A DNA stretch of 64,000 nucleotides from Sweltsa coloradensis (taxonomy: Eukaryota; Arthropoda; Insecta; Plecoptera; Chloroperlidae). Positions 35,289-46,040 of this stretch are shown here, piece by piece. The stretch's first letter is position 1; each line of letters begins with the position of its first letter. The notes beneath the pieces were generated by a model. The model saw only the letters and a list, made by a program, of their open reading frames with translations, had not been told where the DNA came from and did no database searches. The position numbers and the translations under genes are program-made. The stretch covers positions 620,001-684,000 of the forward strand of contig JAMZAV010000004.1 in assembly GCA_024449915.1 (NCBI GenBank). The letters are read 5' to 3'.

Positions 35289-35717
35289 GTAAGAGTTTTA
35301 TAATTAATTTAGAATTTGCATTGATTTAATTTAACTTGAAAGCTTTATCAATGTGGAGAAATTCTCAGAAAATTTGTTTAAAAGCTTGAATACATTGTGT
35401 TCAATGCGCGACTCAAGGGGAAGAAATTCCCCGAGGAAGAATCTTCGCGTCTGAATCCGAACTTAAAATTTTGGACCATTATATTATTAATAAAAAAATC
35501 TCAGTTTTCGGATACTGTCGAAAACCAGACTTTTATGCTATAGAAGTAAAATCATTTTATAGTATTATACAATTTTCTTATTGTTTATCTAGATTTTTAA
35601 TGCCGAGTTTCAACTAAACCAGTTTTAAAACGTTAACTTAAAATATTTTAAAAATTTTTAACAATACTAAATACATTTTTTGAAATAACAAAAAAAAATT
35701 ACATTACTGGATTTTAG

Positions 35718-35828
35718 TTTGTGGATTTCGTGTTTAGTGTTCGTCGGTATATTTCTATCCTACTCCTGTTTGGCTCAACCAGTGCCGGTAAACGACATAA
35801 CATCGGCATCTTTGGGCGTAAATAACAG
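35718..35828 (+). CDS. Gene B exon 2: signal peptide core and mature N-terminus
   Basis: Acceptor GGATTTTAG, donor AACAG|GTAAAC at 35829. After one leading T it reads LWISCLVFVGIFLSYSCLAQ then PVPVNDITSASLGVNN and split AG. A strong hydrophobic core is followed by SCLAQ-PVPV, a likely cleavage zone. The AG joins the G at 36378 to give R-QEVPAQRDEE. Same exon plan as genes A and C. Confidence 0.72.
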
Positions 35829-35984
35829 GTAAACGAAACATCTAATGAAATTAACGACTACCAATACCAATATGACTCATTAATTACTCTTATTACTTGT
35901 TCACTAGTTTTGTATTTTATATCCTTATTTTTTCATTTATCTAGGGTTTTAAGTCGTTTAAAAAAAATGATTTTTAAAATTTAA

Positions 35985-36060
35985 ATAAATCCCATCCCGA
36001 CCGGGGTTCTAACCCGGGTCTCCTAAATTCCAGGTAAGCGCTTGAAATCTGGATGGATTT
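35985..36060 (-). repeat. tRNA-like SINE fragment
   Basis: On the - strand a box B-like gggttagaaccccggtcggg and tRNA-type head remnants, within gene B intron 2. Confidence 0.35.
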
Positions 36061-36377
36061 GGTAATTTCTGAATTGTGTTAAATATGAACATCGTACCGG
36101 TAGTGATTCCCGACTAACCAAATCTAAAAAATTGTTTTTCAAAATTTTACTTATTGTATAATTTTAATTTTATAATACTGGTTCATGTATTTAATGATTT
36201 GTATGCCGTATTTGTAATTGTGATGAATAAGTATTTTTAATTGTTTAGTTTTAGTAACTTGACACTTGTGGATTGATAATAACCTGTTGTTAGATACAAA
36301 TAAATATACAAATGTGTCATGGTGGTAGTATAATAAAAACACATTTTATGGTTGATACAATTCTGTTCATTTTATAG

Positions 36378-36897
36378 GCAAGAAGTCCCCGCACAAAGAG
36401 ACGAAGAACGACCATCGACAGCGGGAAGTACAGAGTCTGTTGCCGAGACTTTAATTACAATCATAGAAAATCTGTTAAAATTCTATAGAGTGTATTCACA
36501 AGCAGTCACTCCCATCGCAGCAATACCAGTAAATGTAAAAACAAATGACAACACGAACGAGGTACCTAGAGTGATCGCTAAACTGGAAACTATAGCAGAT
36601 GATGTTGAAGAAGTTCAGGCCAAAGAGAAGGTAACTACAGAATCAACCTCAGTGACACCGTCTGCAGTCAATAAAGAAATAAATCAAGTAAAAGAAGAAG
36701 AGCCAACTGAAGATGCAGTCACAGAGGATCTGTCTCCAGTAAATCTACAAGAAATTGATTTTACCGAAGATATGTCAACCGAAGATTCAGCCACGGAGGA
36801 CCCATCTCCAATTAATCTAGAAGAAATCGATTTTAACGAAGAGACGACTGCTGAAAAAACAACTATAGCTGATTCATCTATTGTAAAACTAGGATAA
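36378..36897 (+). CDS. Gene B exon 3: small secreted acidic protein
   Basis: Acceptor TTTTATAG ends at 36377; stop TAA at 36895-36897. The 172-residue coding part starts QEVPAQRDEERPSTAGS, has a short, possibly helical hydrophobic stretch (VAETLITIIENLLKFYRVYS), then a Thr/Glu/Asp-rich tail. Two tail units share the form TED..TED.SP(V/I)NL(Q/E)EIDF(T/N)E. The frame is intact. No known domain recognised. With exon 2 it gives a secreted protein of about 210 residues. Composition and intron phase match genes A and C, so it looks like a short family member. Confidence 0.75.
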
Positions 36898-36981
36898 GTC
36901 AACGGTCAACGAAGAAAAAATTAATTGATTTTCCAATTATTTATTTCAATCAATTTGTAAATGCGATAATTACTTCCTAGA

Positions 36982-36987
36982 AATAAA
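36982..36987 (+). terminator. Poly(A) signal of gene B
   Basis: AATAAA 85 nt after the stop codon. Confidence 0.6.
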
Positions 36988-37587
36988 ACGTATTTAAACG
37001 TGACTATGATGCGGTTGTCTATAGCAGATCACTTTTTCAACATGTCCTAAATTTGATTGAGAATTTTCAAATTGTTTACAGACACGATAAAAATTCTTGG
37101 CAATATTATGAAAAAGTAGTCCAATAAACTCAAATCCTTGGTTAATAATCTCCTAGAATTTCAGATGTTTAAGATTAAAATTGGATGGCATTACTAACTC
37201 AAATGTGCTTTAGAATGAAAGTAAAGAAGTAATGTACATATTTTTTTCTGATTATTTGCAAGTACTCCATGTTCTCATAACATGTAACCATATTATGTCA
37301 ATAAACTAACTTATTATAATTTTATTTGCTTTCCGCGTTGAGGCCATGGTTTGGCCGATCTCACACGTATGTCTGACATCAGTGAATTTATAAATTATTT
37401 GCTTTCGAGTTATGACCAAAATTATTTCACCTTTCCTTAAATCTTCTTCTATTTGTGTGACCGTAAGTGGGCAAAGTGTGCATCTGTATTCTGCCATTCG
37501 GTGACTAGATAATGTAACAACTGCAGTGGCAACGTAAGTTTGTTGTCCTCCTTTATAAATCAGTTTTATAACTGAATAGGATAAACG

Positions 37588-37588
37588 T

Positions 37589-37624
<36 letters not shown>

Positions 37625-37626
37625 AA
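37588..37626. repeat. (AAAT)n microsatellite
   Basis: About nine units of AAAT/AATA. Confidence 0.85.
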
Positions 37627-37961
37627 TAAAGATACAAATATTCTTTCAGTGTCATTTTGAATTCGCTTCTTCAGGTGTTCTGACTCAATTTTGGATTACG
37701 ATGTTCAATGGCATATTTTATTCAACGTGTTGTAAGAAATGAAAAAACAACATAAAACCAATAATTGTGAAATGGAACAATGTAGTAATTTTTTTTGAAA
37801 CGTCATAACTGATTTACAATGTAGGACAATACAACAAGTGTGAAAATATGATAAACAGTTAAGAAAAACAGTTATTTTGTCATTGATGTGTTGTACGAAA
37901 GCATGTCTTATGTTGTTGAGGTCTCCTTTCCTCGCATTGGTTCATATTGTTGCTTTTATGC

Positions 37962-38195
37962 CGCATTTTTCCCCATGAGAAATCTGCCCAGGGTGAAGTT
38001 CATGCCCCTCTTCAGCAGGTGTCTTACTAGTTATATTGGAGTTAGAACAATTGTGAAGGGATGTCCAAGGTCTGTTTAAGAGGACTCATTTACTTTGCAT
38101 TCGCATTAACGACTGAGGAAAACCTCGGGAAAAACCTTCATTCAAGATTGCCAGTCTCGACGGGATTTGATACCCTGGCTCTCCCGAATCAGAGG
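37962..38195 (-). repeat. tRNA-derived SINE (S1 family)
   Basis: On the - strand: head with tcgggagagccagggtatcaaatcccg-type box B, body with gcgaatgcaaag, gagtcctcttaaacag, gacatcccttcac, tail aagaggggcatgaacttcaccctgggcag. One of the two best S1 copies. Confidence 0.65.
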
Positions 38196-39002
38196 CACGA
38201 AATGTATATGAATGAATAATAATTTAATAGAATAGCACGACTGCGTTCATTTATATAACGATACCGGTAGTGTGTTCAGGAACGCAAACATGAGGTTTTG
38301 GTGGAGGTGCCGGGTCCATGTAGTTAGTTGGACTCCCAACCTTCGTGTACGGAATTCTTGTAGTTTGTGGGTTATCTCTCTCGATATGTATCTGAGATGT
38401 GTAACGCGTTTATTTTTTGACCAAACACCAAATAACTGTGTGCCTACACGGTGAAAATAAATTATGTCAAGTATACATAATATATGTTTTGTCTCTGTGC
38501 TAGATCAGTCCAAAACATCGACCGCTTAAAAATTAAAGTCCTCCCACTGAAGATGTGATCTAGTTGGTAGACATCTAATTGTAAATAAATTATATATATT
38601 TGTTTTTATTGTAAACAATATCAAAGTAATGAACACTTACGATGACGCCATCATCGAAGCAAGTCGAAATACTTTGACTAAAGCCGTATTATATTCTGCT
38701 CTTGTCATCGATAATTTTGATGGGGCCAACATATTATTATTTTTGTATATGATTAACATTGGACTTAAGTGTAATATTTTGCATTCATAATGTTTAATTG
38801 CTAATTGGAGAAAATTATTTGTCAGGACATGAGCGTTGTTAAAGTGACACATTCGCAGAGAGCATTAGCACCATCGTTGTATGTTTACATTCACCAAGTA
38901 TCACAACAAAAGTTTCCGAGCAATGTGTCATTAAAACGTTTTACTAACGTTCCCCCGACGTATTGTTCTGTAATTAGTCGCAGTTACAATAACTCATCAT
39001 CA
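38196..39002. other. Intergenic, nothing recognised
   Basis: No supported gene; likely the distal upstream region of gene C. Confidence 0.4.
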
Positions 39003-39046
39003 TGACACGTGTCATACATGCAACACGTGTCACATCACGTGCGCAT
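39003..39046 (+). promoter_or_regulatory. Cluster of CACGTG E-boxes upstream of gene C
   Basis: GACACGTGTC at 39004-39013, ACACGTGTCA at 39023-39032 and ATCACGTGCG at 39034-39043: three CACGTG palindromes in 45 bp, about 0.5 kb before the gene C ATG. Binding by bHLH factors is inference. Confidence 0.45.
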
Positions 39047-39427
39047 TCTCTGACTGTCTATAAACATCTCTGGGTATCTACTTCGACGAAACCAAAGACA
39101 CCTGCAGTGTTACCAGTAATGTTTATAATTCATTTTCGCATGGTATTTGAACCGAAGAATGTTACTCATCAAGGAAATCGACACTTACTCATTACATACA
39201 TCTCAAAGCACCAAATATGAACTGAATAGTTACTTAATTACACACGATGACAATGACAATGAGAATCAACTTTGTGTAAATATTTTAACGACTAATGAGA
39301 ATCGCGACGATGCGTCTTTCCACCACCGTGCTAAATCAGTGAAAAGAGGCGTCAACGAAGTTGCGACATGCGCAGTCTTGTCCTACGAACAAGCTGGAGG
39401 TGTCAACTCGGTTACGTTCCGTGCTCT

Positions 39428-39432
39428 TCAGT
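39428..39432 (+). promoter_or_regulatory. Candidate TCAGT initiator of gene C
   Basis: ctcTTCAGTtg lies about 140 nt before the ATG, the same distance as in gene B (cctTCAGTgg, 134 nt). No clear TATA box 30 nt upstream, so weak. A TATAAA at 39059 is too far upstream for this initiator. Confidence 0.3.
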
Positions 39433-39567
39433 TGTTCTGCAACTCTTTAGTACACAACTCGTCATCAGGGAAGCAGACAGTTTCAAGAAGTCATCAAGCA
39501 TCTCCCAATCGAAGGTTATCATCATCTTGGGATTGCAATCAAGCCTATGGGTACTTGAGGTGACATC

Positions 39568-39588
39568 ATGGCAGCACGTCTAATTCTG
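39568..39588 (+). CDS. Gene C exon 1
   Basis: ATG followed by AARLIL and donor CTG|GTAAGTA: a 7-codon exon in phase 0, like gene B exon 1. The ATG is in a gacatcATGG context. On its own it is short, but it matches the family plan and lies upstream of exon 2 in the right phase. Confidence 0.5.
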
Positions 39589-39830
39589 GTAAGTACTATT
39601 TGCTACTAAATATTCAAATGATTTGAAACATAAAATAGTTCGTGTTTAGAGAATTTGCGTAGTAGTTGTTTTGTTATTCTTTTCTAGGGTTTTCTTTATT
39701 CAACATTTTTTTGTTACTTAGAATCGTATTAATTAATTAATTTACAAAGCTAAACATTCTTGGGTAAAACAGGGTGAGGTTTCAGCGCGGCGTGAATCGC
39801 CACTCAACCAATCACCTAATTACTTATTAG

Positions 39831-40257
39831 TAGGCTCGTTTTTTTGTCATGCACTGCCATCGCTGGTGCAAGGTGTAGAGCACCAACACGCCATGTAGTC
39901 TTACACTTTACCGCGGTGTAGCACCCGCTCCACAGGTGGGTGTTCGGTGAAGTGCAGTGAAAAGATGGCGGCAACTTAAATTAAATTGTGTTTTAACGTA
40001 ATGTCAACATTTTGTGTAGGCTTTACACCATGAATAATCATGCTTTAATATTACATAGGCCTACATTACTCATTACATACAAACGTAAAGAGAATACAAA
40101 ATTGTACAGCATTATTTAACTGATCAAATGATGCTACACCAAAACGGTTTTTGTCTTCTTGTAGTGTAACCATAATTCCCTACACTATCGACTTTGCCGG
40201 CTTACACCTTACAGCAGCACGGCACCACAGAAAAGTGCAAGACAAAAAAACGAACTA
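39831..40257. mobile_element. MITE with TAGGCTCGTTTTTTTG-type ends
   Basis: TAGGCTCGTTTTTTTGTCAT..GCACT at the left; inverse at the right (TAGTTCGTTTTTTTGTCTTG CAC). Similarity extends to ggtgtag/ctacacc segments inside. Lies in gene C intron 1. Confidence 0.5.
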
Positions 40258-41035
40258 GTATTTAACTACTTAGACGTTTTAACACGTGTTAACTACCTGT
40301 TTCACACCATTCATTAAAAATATCAGGCCGTAAAATTCTGAAATGTTTCACACATTTGTATTTATTTATATTATCCATTTTATAAACTTTTAACATATTT
40401 GACATGAACTACAAAATAATACAGGGTAGTTATAGCCTTTTTGGCATACTAACCATCTCCTTGAACGATGCATGACCTTATTTTGTTGGTTTATATTCCT
40501 CTACCATATTGTTGATTGATTATTGATTGGCTTACTTCTAATATGTATTCGATTGCGGTAATTTAGAATATTTCCATCTCACACAACAAAAACTTTTTAA
40601 AAGTCAGCCAAACCTTAGACACTCAAAAGCATCGAGATCTAAAAGAATTGGCCTAGCTTACGTTACCTTCTGCATTTGCGCAATCTTAACACGTACCCTC
40701 GACAAAATTTAATTTTGAAACCAATATTTTAAATGTAATTAGTGCAAAATTTTATTTAACTCACTTTTTATTTACTACTGTTTAATCAAAAGAATGTTAG
40801 GTGCGCCGACCACAAACACACTATGAAACATGAAGATAACACAATCGCTCAATTAAACTACGCTCGAAAGTGATTCCAGTCCGCTGAGTGATCCTACACA
40901 TATTACTTACATTTTTTTTGTTATTTTGACAAACTCAGTTATGCATATTATATGTGTTATGTATAATGAGCTAATATCACACAATATTTCGCTTGCTTCT
41001 CTGCAGCCATTAACAAGTGCATACCGACAGTGCAT

Positions 41036-41265
41036 GTTAGCTCGCGCGACTCTGATTCGGGAGGTCCCGGGTTCGAATCCCGTCGAGACCGGAAATCCTG
41101 ACTGAAGGTTTTCCCGAGGTTTTCCTTAGTCGTTAATGCGAATGCAAGGGATTGAGTCCTCTTAAACAGTCCTCGGACATCCCTTCACAAATGTCCTATC
41201 CGCAACATACCTAGTTAGACACCTGAAGAGGGGCATGAATTGCACCCTGGGCAGGCTTCCCACAC
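41036..41265 (+). repeat. tRNA-derived SINE (S1 family), best copy
   Basis: Head gttagctcgcgcgactctga..ggtcccgggttcgaatcccgtcg (box A- and box B-like), body ggttttcccgaggttttcc..cgttaatgcgaatgcaag..gagtcctcttaaacagtcct..gacatcccttcac.., end ggcatgaattgcaccctgggcagg. It directly precedes family B copy 3. Pol III origin by structure. Confidence 0.72.
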
Positions 41266-41281
41266 AATTTATTATTTAAAT

Positions 41282-41920
41282 TATTGGATGAGCGTAGCGA
41301 GTGAAGCGAAGATTCCATTTCACTACACTGGAGAAAAAAATCCTGAATGTTTTTTTTCTTTCTTTTTGTATTTTTGTCTGTCTGTTAGCACGATTCCGGC
41401 TAAACCGATACTCCAATTGCGATGAAATTTTCTGGAGACCTTCAAAATATTTGAACTTAGAACTGCCACGTTTTTGAGCGCAATCAAAAAATTATTTCTT
41501 ATGAAAATCGCAATTTTACGATTTTTTTCGATTTTAAAAAAAATTCTTCGACTTATAACACCTACATGCTTTATTCCGATTGTAATAATTTTTTTTACAG
41601 AACCTTAATTTTATGAATTAATATATTCATGTGAAATTAGAGCGCAATCAAAAAATTATTTTTCATGATAATGGATGTCAATTTTACGTTTTTTTTTTAA
41701 TTTTTAAAATTTCTTCGACACATAACATCTACATGCTTTATTCGATTGTAATAATTTTTTCACAGAACCTTAATTTTATGAATTAATATATTCGCGTGAA
41801 ATTTTAGCGTAATCGAATAATTATTCCGCATGAAAATCGCAACTTTACGCTGTTTTTCGTTTTTAAACAATTACGCTCATCCAACAACGCGCCTGAAAAA
41901 GCGTTTGCGAAGCTTCCTAG
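41282..41920 (-). mobile_element. Helentron/HINE-like element, family B copy 3
   Basis: TTGGATGAGCGTA at the 41282 side and CCTAG at 41920 (reverse orientation). The CTAGG-end terminus is diverged (cgcctgaaaaagcgtttgcgaagcttcctag). Body holds two to three units of about 165 bp around cacagaaccttaattttatgaattaatatattcg. Confidence 0.6.
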
Positions 41921-42419
41921 TTATTAACAAGTGCACACAAGTTTTAAAATCGTTGCCTTCTACAGTGTTGCCCAGATCCAGCACCAAGTTTATTGTTAAT
42001 AATTAAATAATAATTTGTTAATAATAGCCGACATATTGTGTGTTTTTTTTTATAATGCCAATGTCGAACGTCGAACGATATTGCTTTATTATTTTATTTA
42101 AAAGAAATCATAACTGTGTTTGTACAAATAAATATAAACTTCACTACTACTTTTTTATTTCTCGATTTGGTTAGTCGGGAAACACTCCCAAAGGTGGAAT
42201 TGATAATATATTTAATTTCTGTATTATATTAAATATTCATTACTACCATTTTAATAAGAGTGTCTCTTGATTAAATTATTAAATTTTATTACTAAAATTA
42301 TTGTACCATTATCTACAATGTATTACAGTAAAACACGTTGATGCATTGAGCTCATATGCAACCTGGTGGAATTTGAAAGTTATATACATTAAAAAAAACG
42401 TCCTGATTCCAATTGTTTA

Positions 42420-42514
42420 ATCCTTGGGTTGCTGGCTTCTGCATGTCTCGTGCGAGCAGTGCCGGTTATACTCACAGGAGAAACTGACGAGACATACAAT
42501 GTTCAACCTCTCAG
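42420..42514 (+). CDS. Gene C exon 2: signal peptide core and mature N-terminus
   Basis: Reads ILGLLASACLVRAVPVILTG then ETDETYNVQPL and split AG before donor GTAAAGT at 42515. A hydrophobic core is followed by RA-VPVI, the same kind of junction as LAQ-PVPV in gene B. The AG joins T at 46041 to give S-EKHTVKLRTK. Problem: there is no AG acceptor just upstream; the sequence is ttgttta|ATCC, and an in-frame stop lies farther up. A single lost G would explain it. The start coordinate is therefore approximate. Confidence 0.55.
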
Positions 42515-42630
42515 GTAAAGTCTTCGTCTTGTCCCCTTTTTGTAACACATCCATGTAATTGTAATGTTGGGCAGAAAAATAAATAATAATAAAGTAACTT
42601 AACTTTTACCGAACATAAGTTTGCCATTAA

Positions 42631-43893
42631 TGGGGTATTCACCCGCTAAACTAAAAAAAATATTTCTTTCAAGCTAACTTGTTATGAATTTAGAAATTAA
42701 CAAAAATTATTGGAGCCACCATGACCTCCCAAAAAATTGTCAAACATGAAATTTTCGAGCTAGGTCCCATCGGCAAAAATCTCCCATAAGAAATAACATG
42801 GGGACAATTTTTATGACCCGTGACCTTGGAGGATTTTGATCCAAAAAAATATTGGCCATTATTGATATACTCTACAGCCATTTCTGTGAATACTCCTTAT
42901 TTTGTTTTGTAATTTGAGCAAGCGTTTCGGTCAAAATATGCTGATTACCAAGAAGGGGTGTGATTTTGGAATGCATATTTTGCGTGTTTGAGTGTATATT
43001 TGTGCACATTTTAAAGTCACAATGTTGTAAAGGGCTATTTTAGATTGGTACTATGCTCTAGTATCTATGTGGAAACAAGCAGGTTTATCCCGATTTAAGA
43101 AATTTCCCAAAACACCAATTTTCGCAAATTTCTGGATAAAAAAACATTGGAAAATTCGTGGAAAATCACAGTTACAAGATAATTTTTTAAACGGACATTT
43201 TGGTGTAGTATTATACTACAGATTATGTGGTAAAACATAATTTTAATAATGATAACCATATCATCTAGATCATAAAACTACACTAAGATGAGAGTTAAAA
43301 TAATTATATCTTGCACCAGTGATTTTATAGACATTTTAAAGCTATTTAATTACGAAATTTGCTAAAATTTTCGTTTTGGTGAATTTCTTAAATCGGTTTC
43401 AATCTGCTTTTTTGTTGATCACTTAGATACTAGAGTAGAGCATCATACCAATCTAAAATGGTCACTAAGAAAATTGTGTCTTGTAACTGCACAAATTACA
43501 CTCAAACACGCAAAAATATATATGTGTTCCGAAATTACACCCCTTGTTGGTAATACGCTTATTCTGGACAAACCACTTGCCCAAATTACAGAAACAAAAT
43601 GTAGAGGATTTCCAGAAAAGGTAGTAGAGTACTTCAATGATGACCAATATTTTTTCAACAAAACCCTCCAAGATAACGGGGCCATAAAGATCGTCCCCAT
43701 ATTATTTCTTATTGAAGATTGTTTTGCCGATGGGGACCTCTCGAAAATTACCAAGTTCGGCAATTTTTTTAGGGTATGGGTAGACTAAATATTGTTTCTG
43801 TTACTATGTCAATTAATAAATTCATGTAAAAATATATTAGTTAGCCTAGAGGAAATATTTTTGTTTAGTTTAGCGGGTGAATATCCCTGATTT
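42631..43893. mobile_element. Inverted dimer of the TTAA-type element (E3/E4)
   Basis: 42631 to about 43245 matches E2 in the + direction (TTAA just before, TGGGGTATTCACCCGCTAAAC start); about 43255-43893 is the same element in reverse, ending GTTTAGCGGGTGAATATCCCT. The two copies meet at their other ends, giving a 1.26-kb palindrome. The halves differ at many bases, so it is not a read artefact. No gene inside; located in gene C intron 2. Confidence 0.58.
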
Positions 43894-43907
43894 TTTAATT
43901 TTTCTAT

Positions 43908-44400
43908 TTGAAAAACCTGCCCCAGGGATATTAGATGTTCCTTTTTCAAGTGTTTCTCTAGGTATTCCGATGTTAAAGCAAGAAGACTTTATATATTATA
44001 ATATTCGTAAATAATTCAGAGGAAAAAACTCTTTGTTATTAAATTAACCAAAACTAATAAACATTATTTCGTAAATCGAGTGCCATAGCCTGATGACGGA
44101 AATGGCTGGCGATTTCATAAAAGTAGTTTTTTAGTAAATAATCTAGAATTTTATCCGCTAAATTATTTGTAAATAGGTAGAATAACAATATTGTGAAGGG
44201 AATGTTTAAGGGCTATTGAAGACGACTCAAGCCCTGCATTTAAAATAAAATAAAATATATATTTATTTATTTTACGTCTATCATATTCACTTTAAAAAAA
44301 ACTGATCTACAAAGGAGGGTATTCGCATTAAGACTGATGAAAACCCTGGGAAAACCCTTCAATCAGAATTGCCGTAGCAAAGTCTCGCACGCTACTTTTG
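43908..44400 (-). repeat. Fragmented S1 SINE
   Basis: Pieces at 43914-43983 (cctgcccc.agggatattag..), 44178-44241 and 44318-44392 (attcgcattaagactgatgaaaaccc..) follow the S1 order with inserted sequence between them. Confidence 0.45.
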
Positions 44401-44432
44401 AGCTTCATCTGTCGGTTTTAATAATTACACAT

Positions 44433-44450
44433 AATTTATTTATTTATTTG

Positions 44451-44518
<68 letters not shown>

Positions 44519-44522
44519 TTAT
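44433..44522. repeat. (TTTA)n microsatellite
   Basis: About 20 units, nearly pure. Confidence 0.92.
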
Positions 44523-45865
44523 TAAAAGTCTTATACAGCACGTTAGTACCATTTTACAAAGACTTAACTACATCTAAATAAATGACAAGGTGATTATGAC
44601 ATGGCGAATGATACACAGAGATAAAGAAAGAGATGGTTATGAACAAGTAACAAAATTCGTCGCCCTACATACTGTTCCAACTTCCTTCTTCAAAAAAATA
44701 ATTGAAAAATCAAAACTGCCTTGACTGAGCATATTATTACTTTTGGCGAATTTTTTTATGTCATTCTTAGTACTATCACAAATTCTGTCATAGTCATTCA
44801 TTTTTTATTTCTGTTTTAATTCATTTTATTTAAAATGTTTTTCAGATTTACCCGTAATTTTTTTTTGAAGAGGAGATGGAACAATATGATTCTAGGGTGA
44901 CGAAATATAAAAAATATACATAATAATAAGAAATAAATATAAAGATAACATTGATAATGCATGTCTTAAATATCAACATGGTTAAATGCTGTAAAACCAT
45001 TACAAAATTATTCAAATGATTCATAACATTCAATCAAAATAAATATATGCTGATATTGCATGGCATCTTTTTATCTTACTACCTACTTTAACTGAGCATT
45101 TGCATAATTTATTTATACACACAGTGCACACTTGTTACACTTACAACCTTGTGACAGTCTCACAGTTGAAAGTTTTTTGTACACATTTTCATCAATCATT
45201 TGTTCGGAATAGATTGTATTTGTGCAGACAAAAAATACTGAAGTCATACAATATGTTTTACTTTGTAGAGTTTATATTTTCTTTAAAATGGTATAAATTG
45301 AGTTTCATAGAAGGGCAAATAGCTGGATTTAGTAGAATTTAAGAATAGTTCACAGATACGATTTATAATCACGTCATAAAACACTCAATCTGAAAGACTG
45401 CTATAGTCGTTTAACATTCCCCTGATTTTGTTATCTATGCAGTTATTTAAATTTATTTACTAACGCCAATTAAAAAGAACTCAAAATGGCCTTATTTATG
45501 CAAGAACAAAGATTTACATATTTTAAAGTAGGTATATTCTATCTTTACTAGATTACTTATTTGAATATTTGAATAACTTTTGATGCAGGATTTAGTCTAG
45601 TTCTAATGAAACTACATATAACCTACAAGTTACTTTTTCTACCATTAATCAAGCACTTTCGCGTGGTTTTTATATTGGCGGTACACGACGCGTCTGATTC
45701 TTCTGGGACACGTTAGTTAAACTAGATTAGGAGTAAAAACAAGAAATATGCACTGAAAGAAAGATAGAAAGAGAAGAGATAATCAATGGCCACTTTAAAT
45801 TGTTTACTTTTATTTAAGTTTAAATATTTATTCCATCTTTAATCTCTAAGTAAAAGCGATGATTT
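44523..45865. other. Gene C intron 2 (distal part), nothing recognised
   Basis: A+T-rich intronic sequence with no supported gene or repeat. Confidence 0.45.
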
Positions 45866-45985
45866 CAGAGTAGGGTTCATACCCACCCAATGGGTTCACC
45901 CAATTGATAATTTCGTACGGGCCTTCATACGTTTTTCCAAGAGTTTGAGTAGACATTTTGGAATGTTTGTCAAAACCGGAGTGAG
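45866..45985 (-). pseudogene. Possible LTR-retrotransposon integrase tail remnant
   Basis: On the - strand a stretch of about 40 codons includes GKTYEGPYEIINWVNP followed by YEPY. A Gly-Pro-Tyr with flanking acidic/hydrophobic residues and a later Tyr-Glu resembles the C-terminal part of Ty3-type integrases. Too short to be sure. Confidence 0.25.
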
Positions 45986-46040
45986 GATTTCAAATTAATT
46001 TATTATTATTGTTGTGTAATAAATTTGTTTCTGTTTTCAG

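Larger units (their letters stand above)
33511..35665 (+). repeat. Duplicated segment, copy 2 (deletion-rich)
   Basis: Same order as 29858-32120. Nearly identical for the first kilobase, then increasingly rich in 1-3 nt deletions (for example cttcttcttcttcttcatctacg becomes ctcttcattacg), mostly at short runs. It also carries the SINE (34458-34690), promoter and gene B exon 1. Confidence 0.82.

Noticed and set aside
39147..39563. 138-codon frame just upstream of gene C ATG
   Set aside because: Lies in the presumed promoter and 5' UTR, out of frame with exon 1, with no domain.
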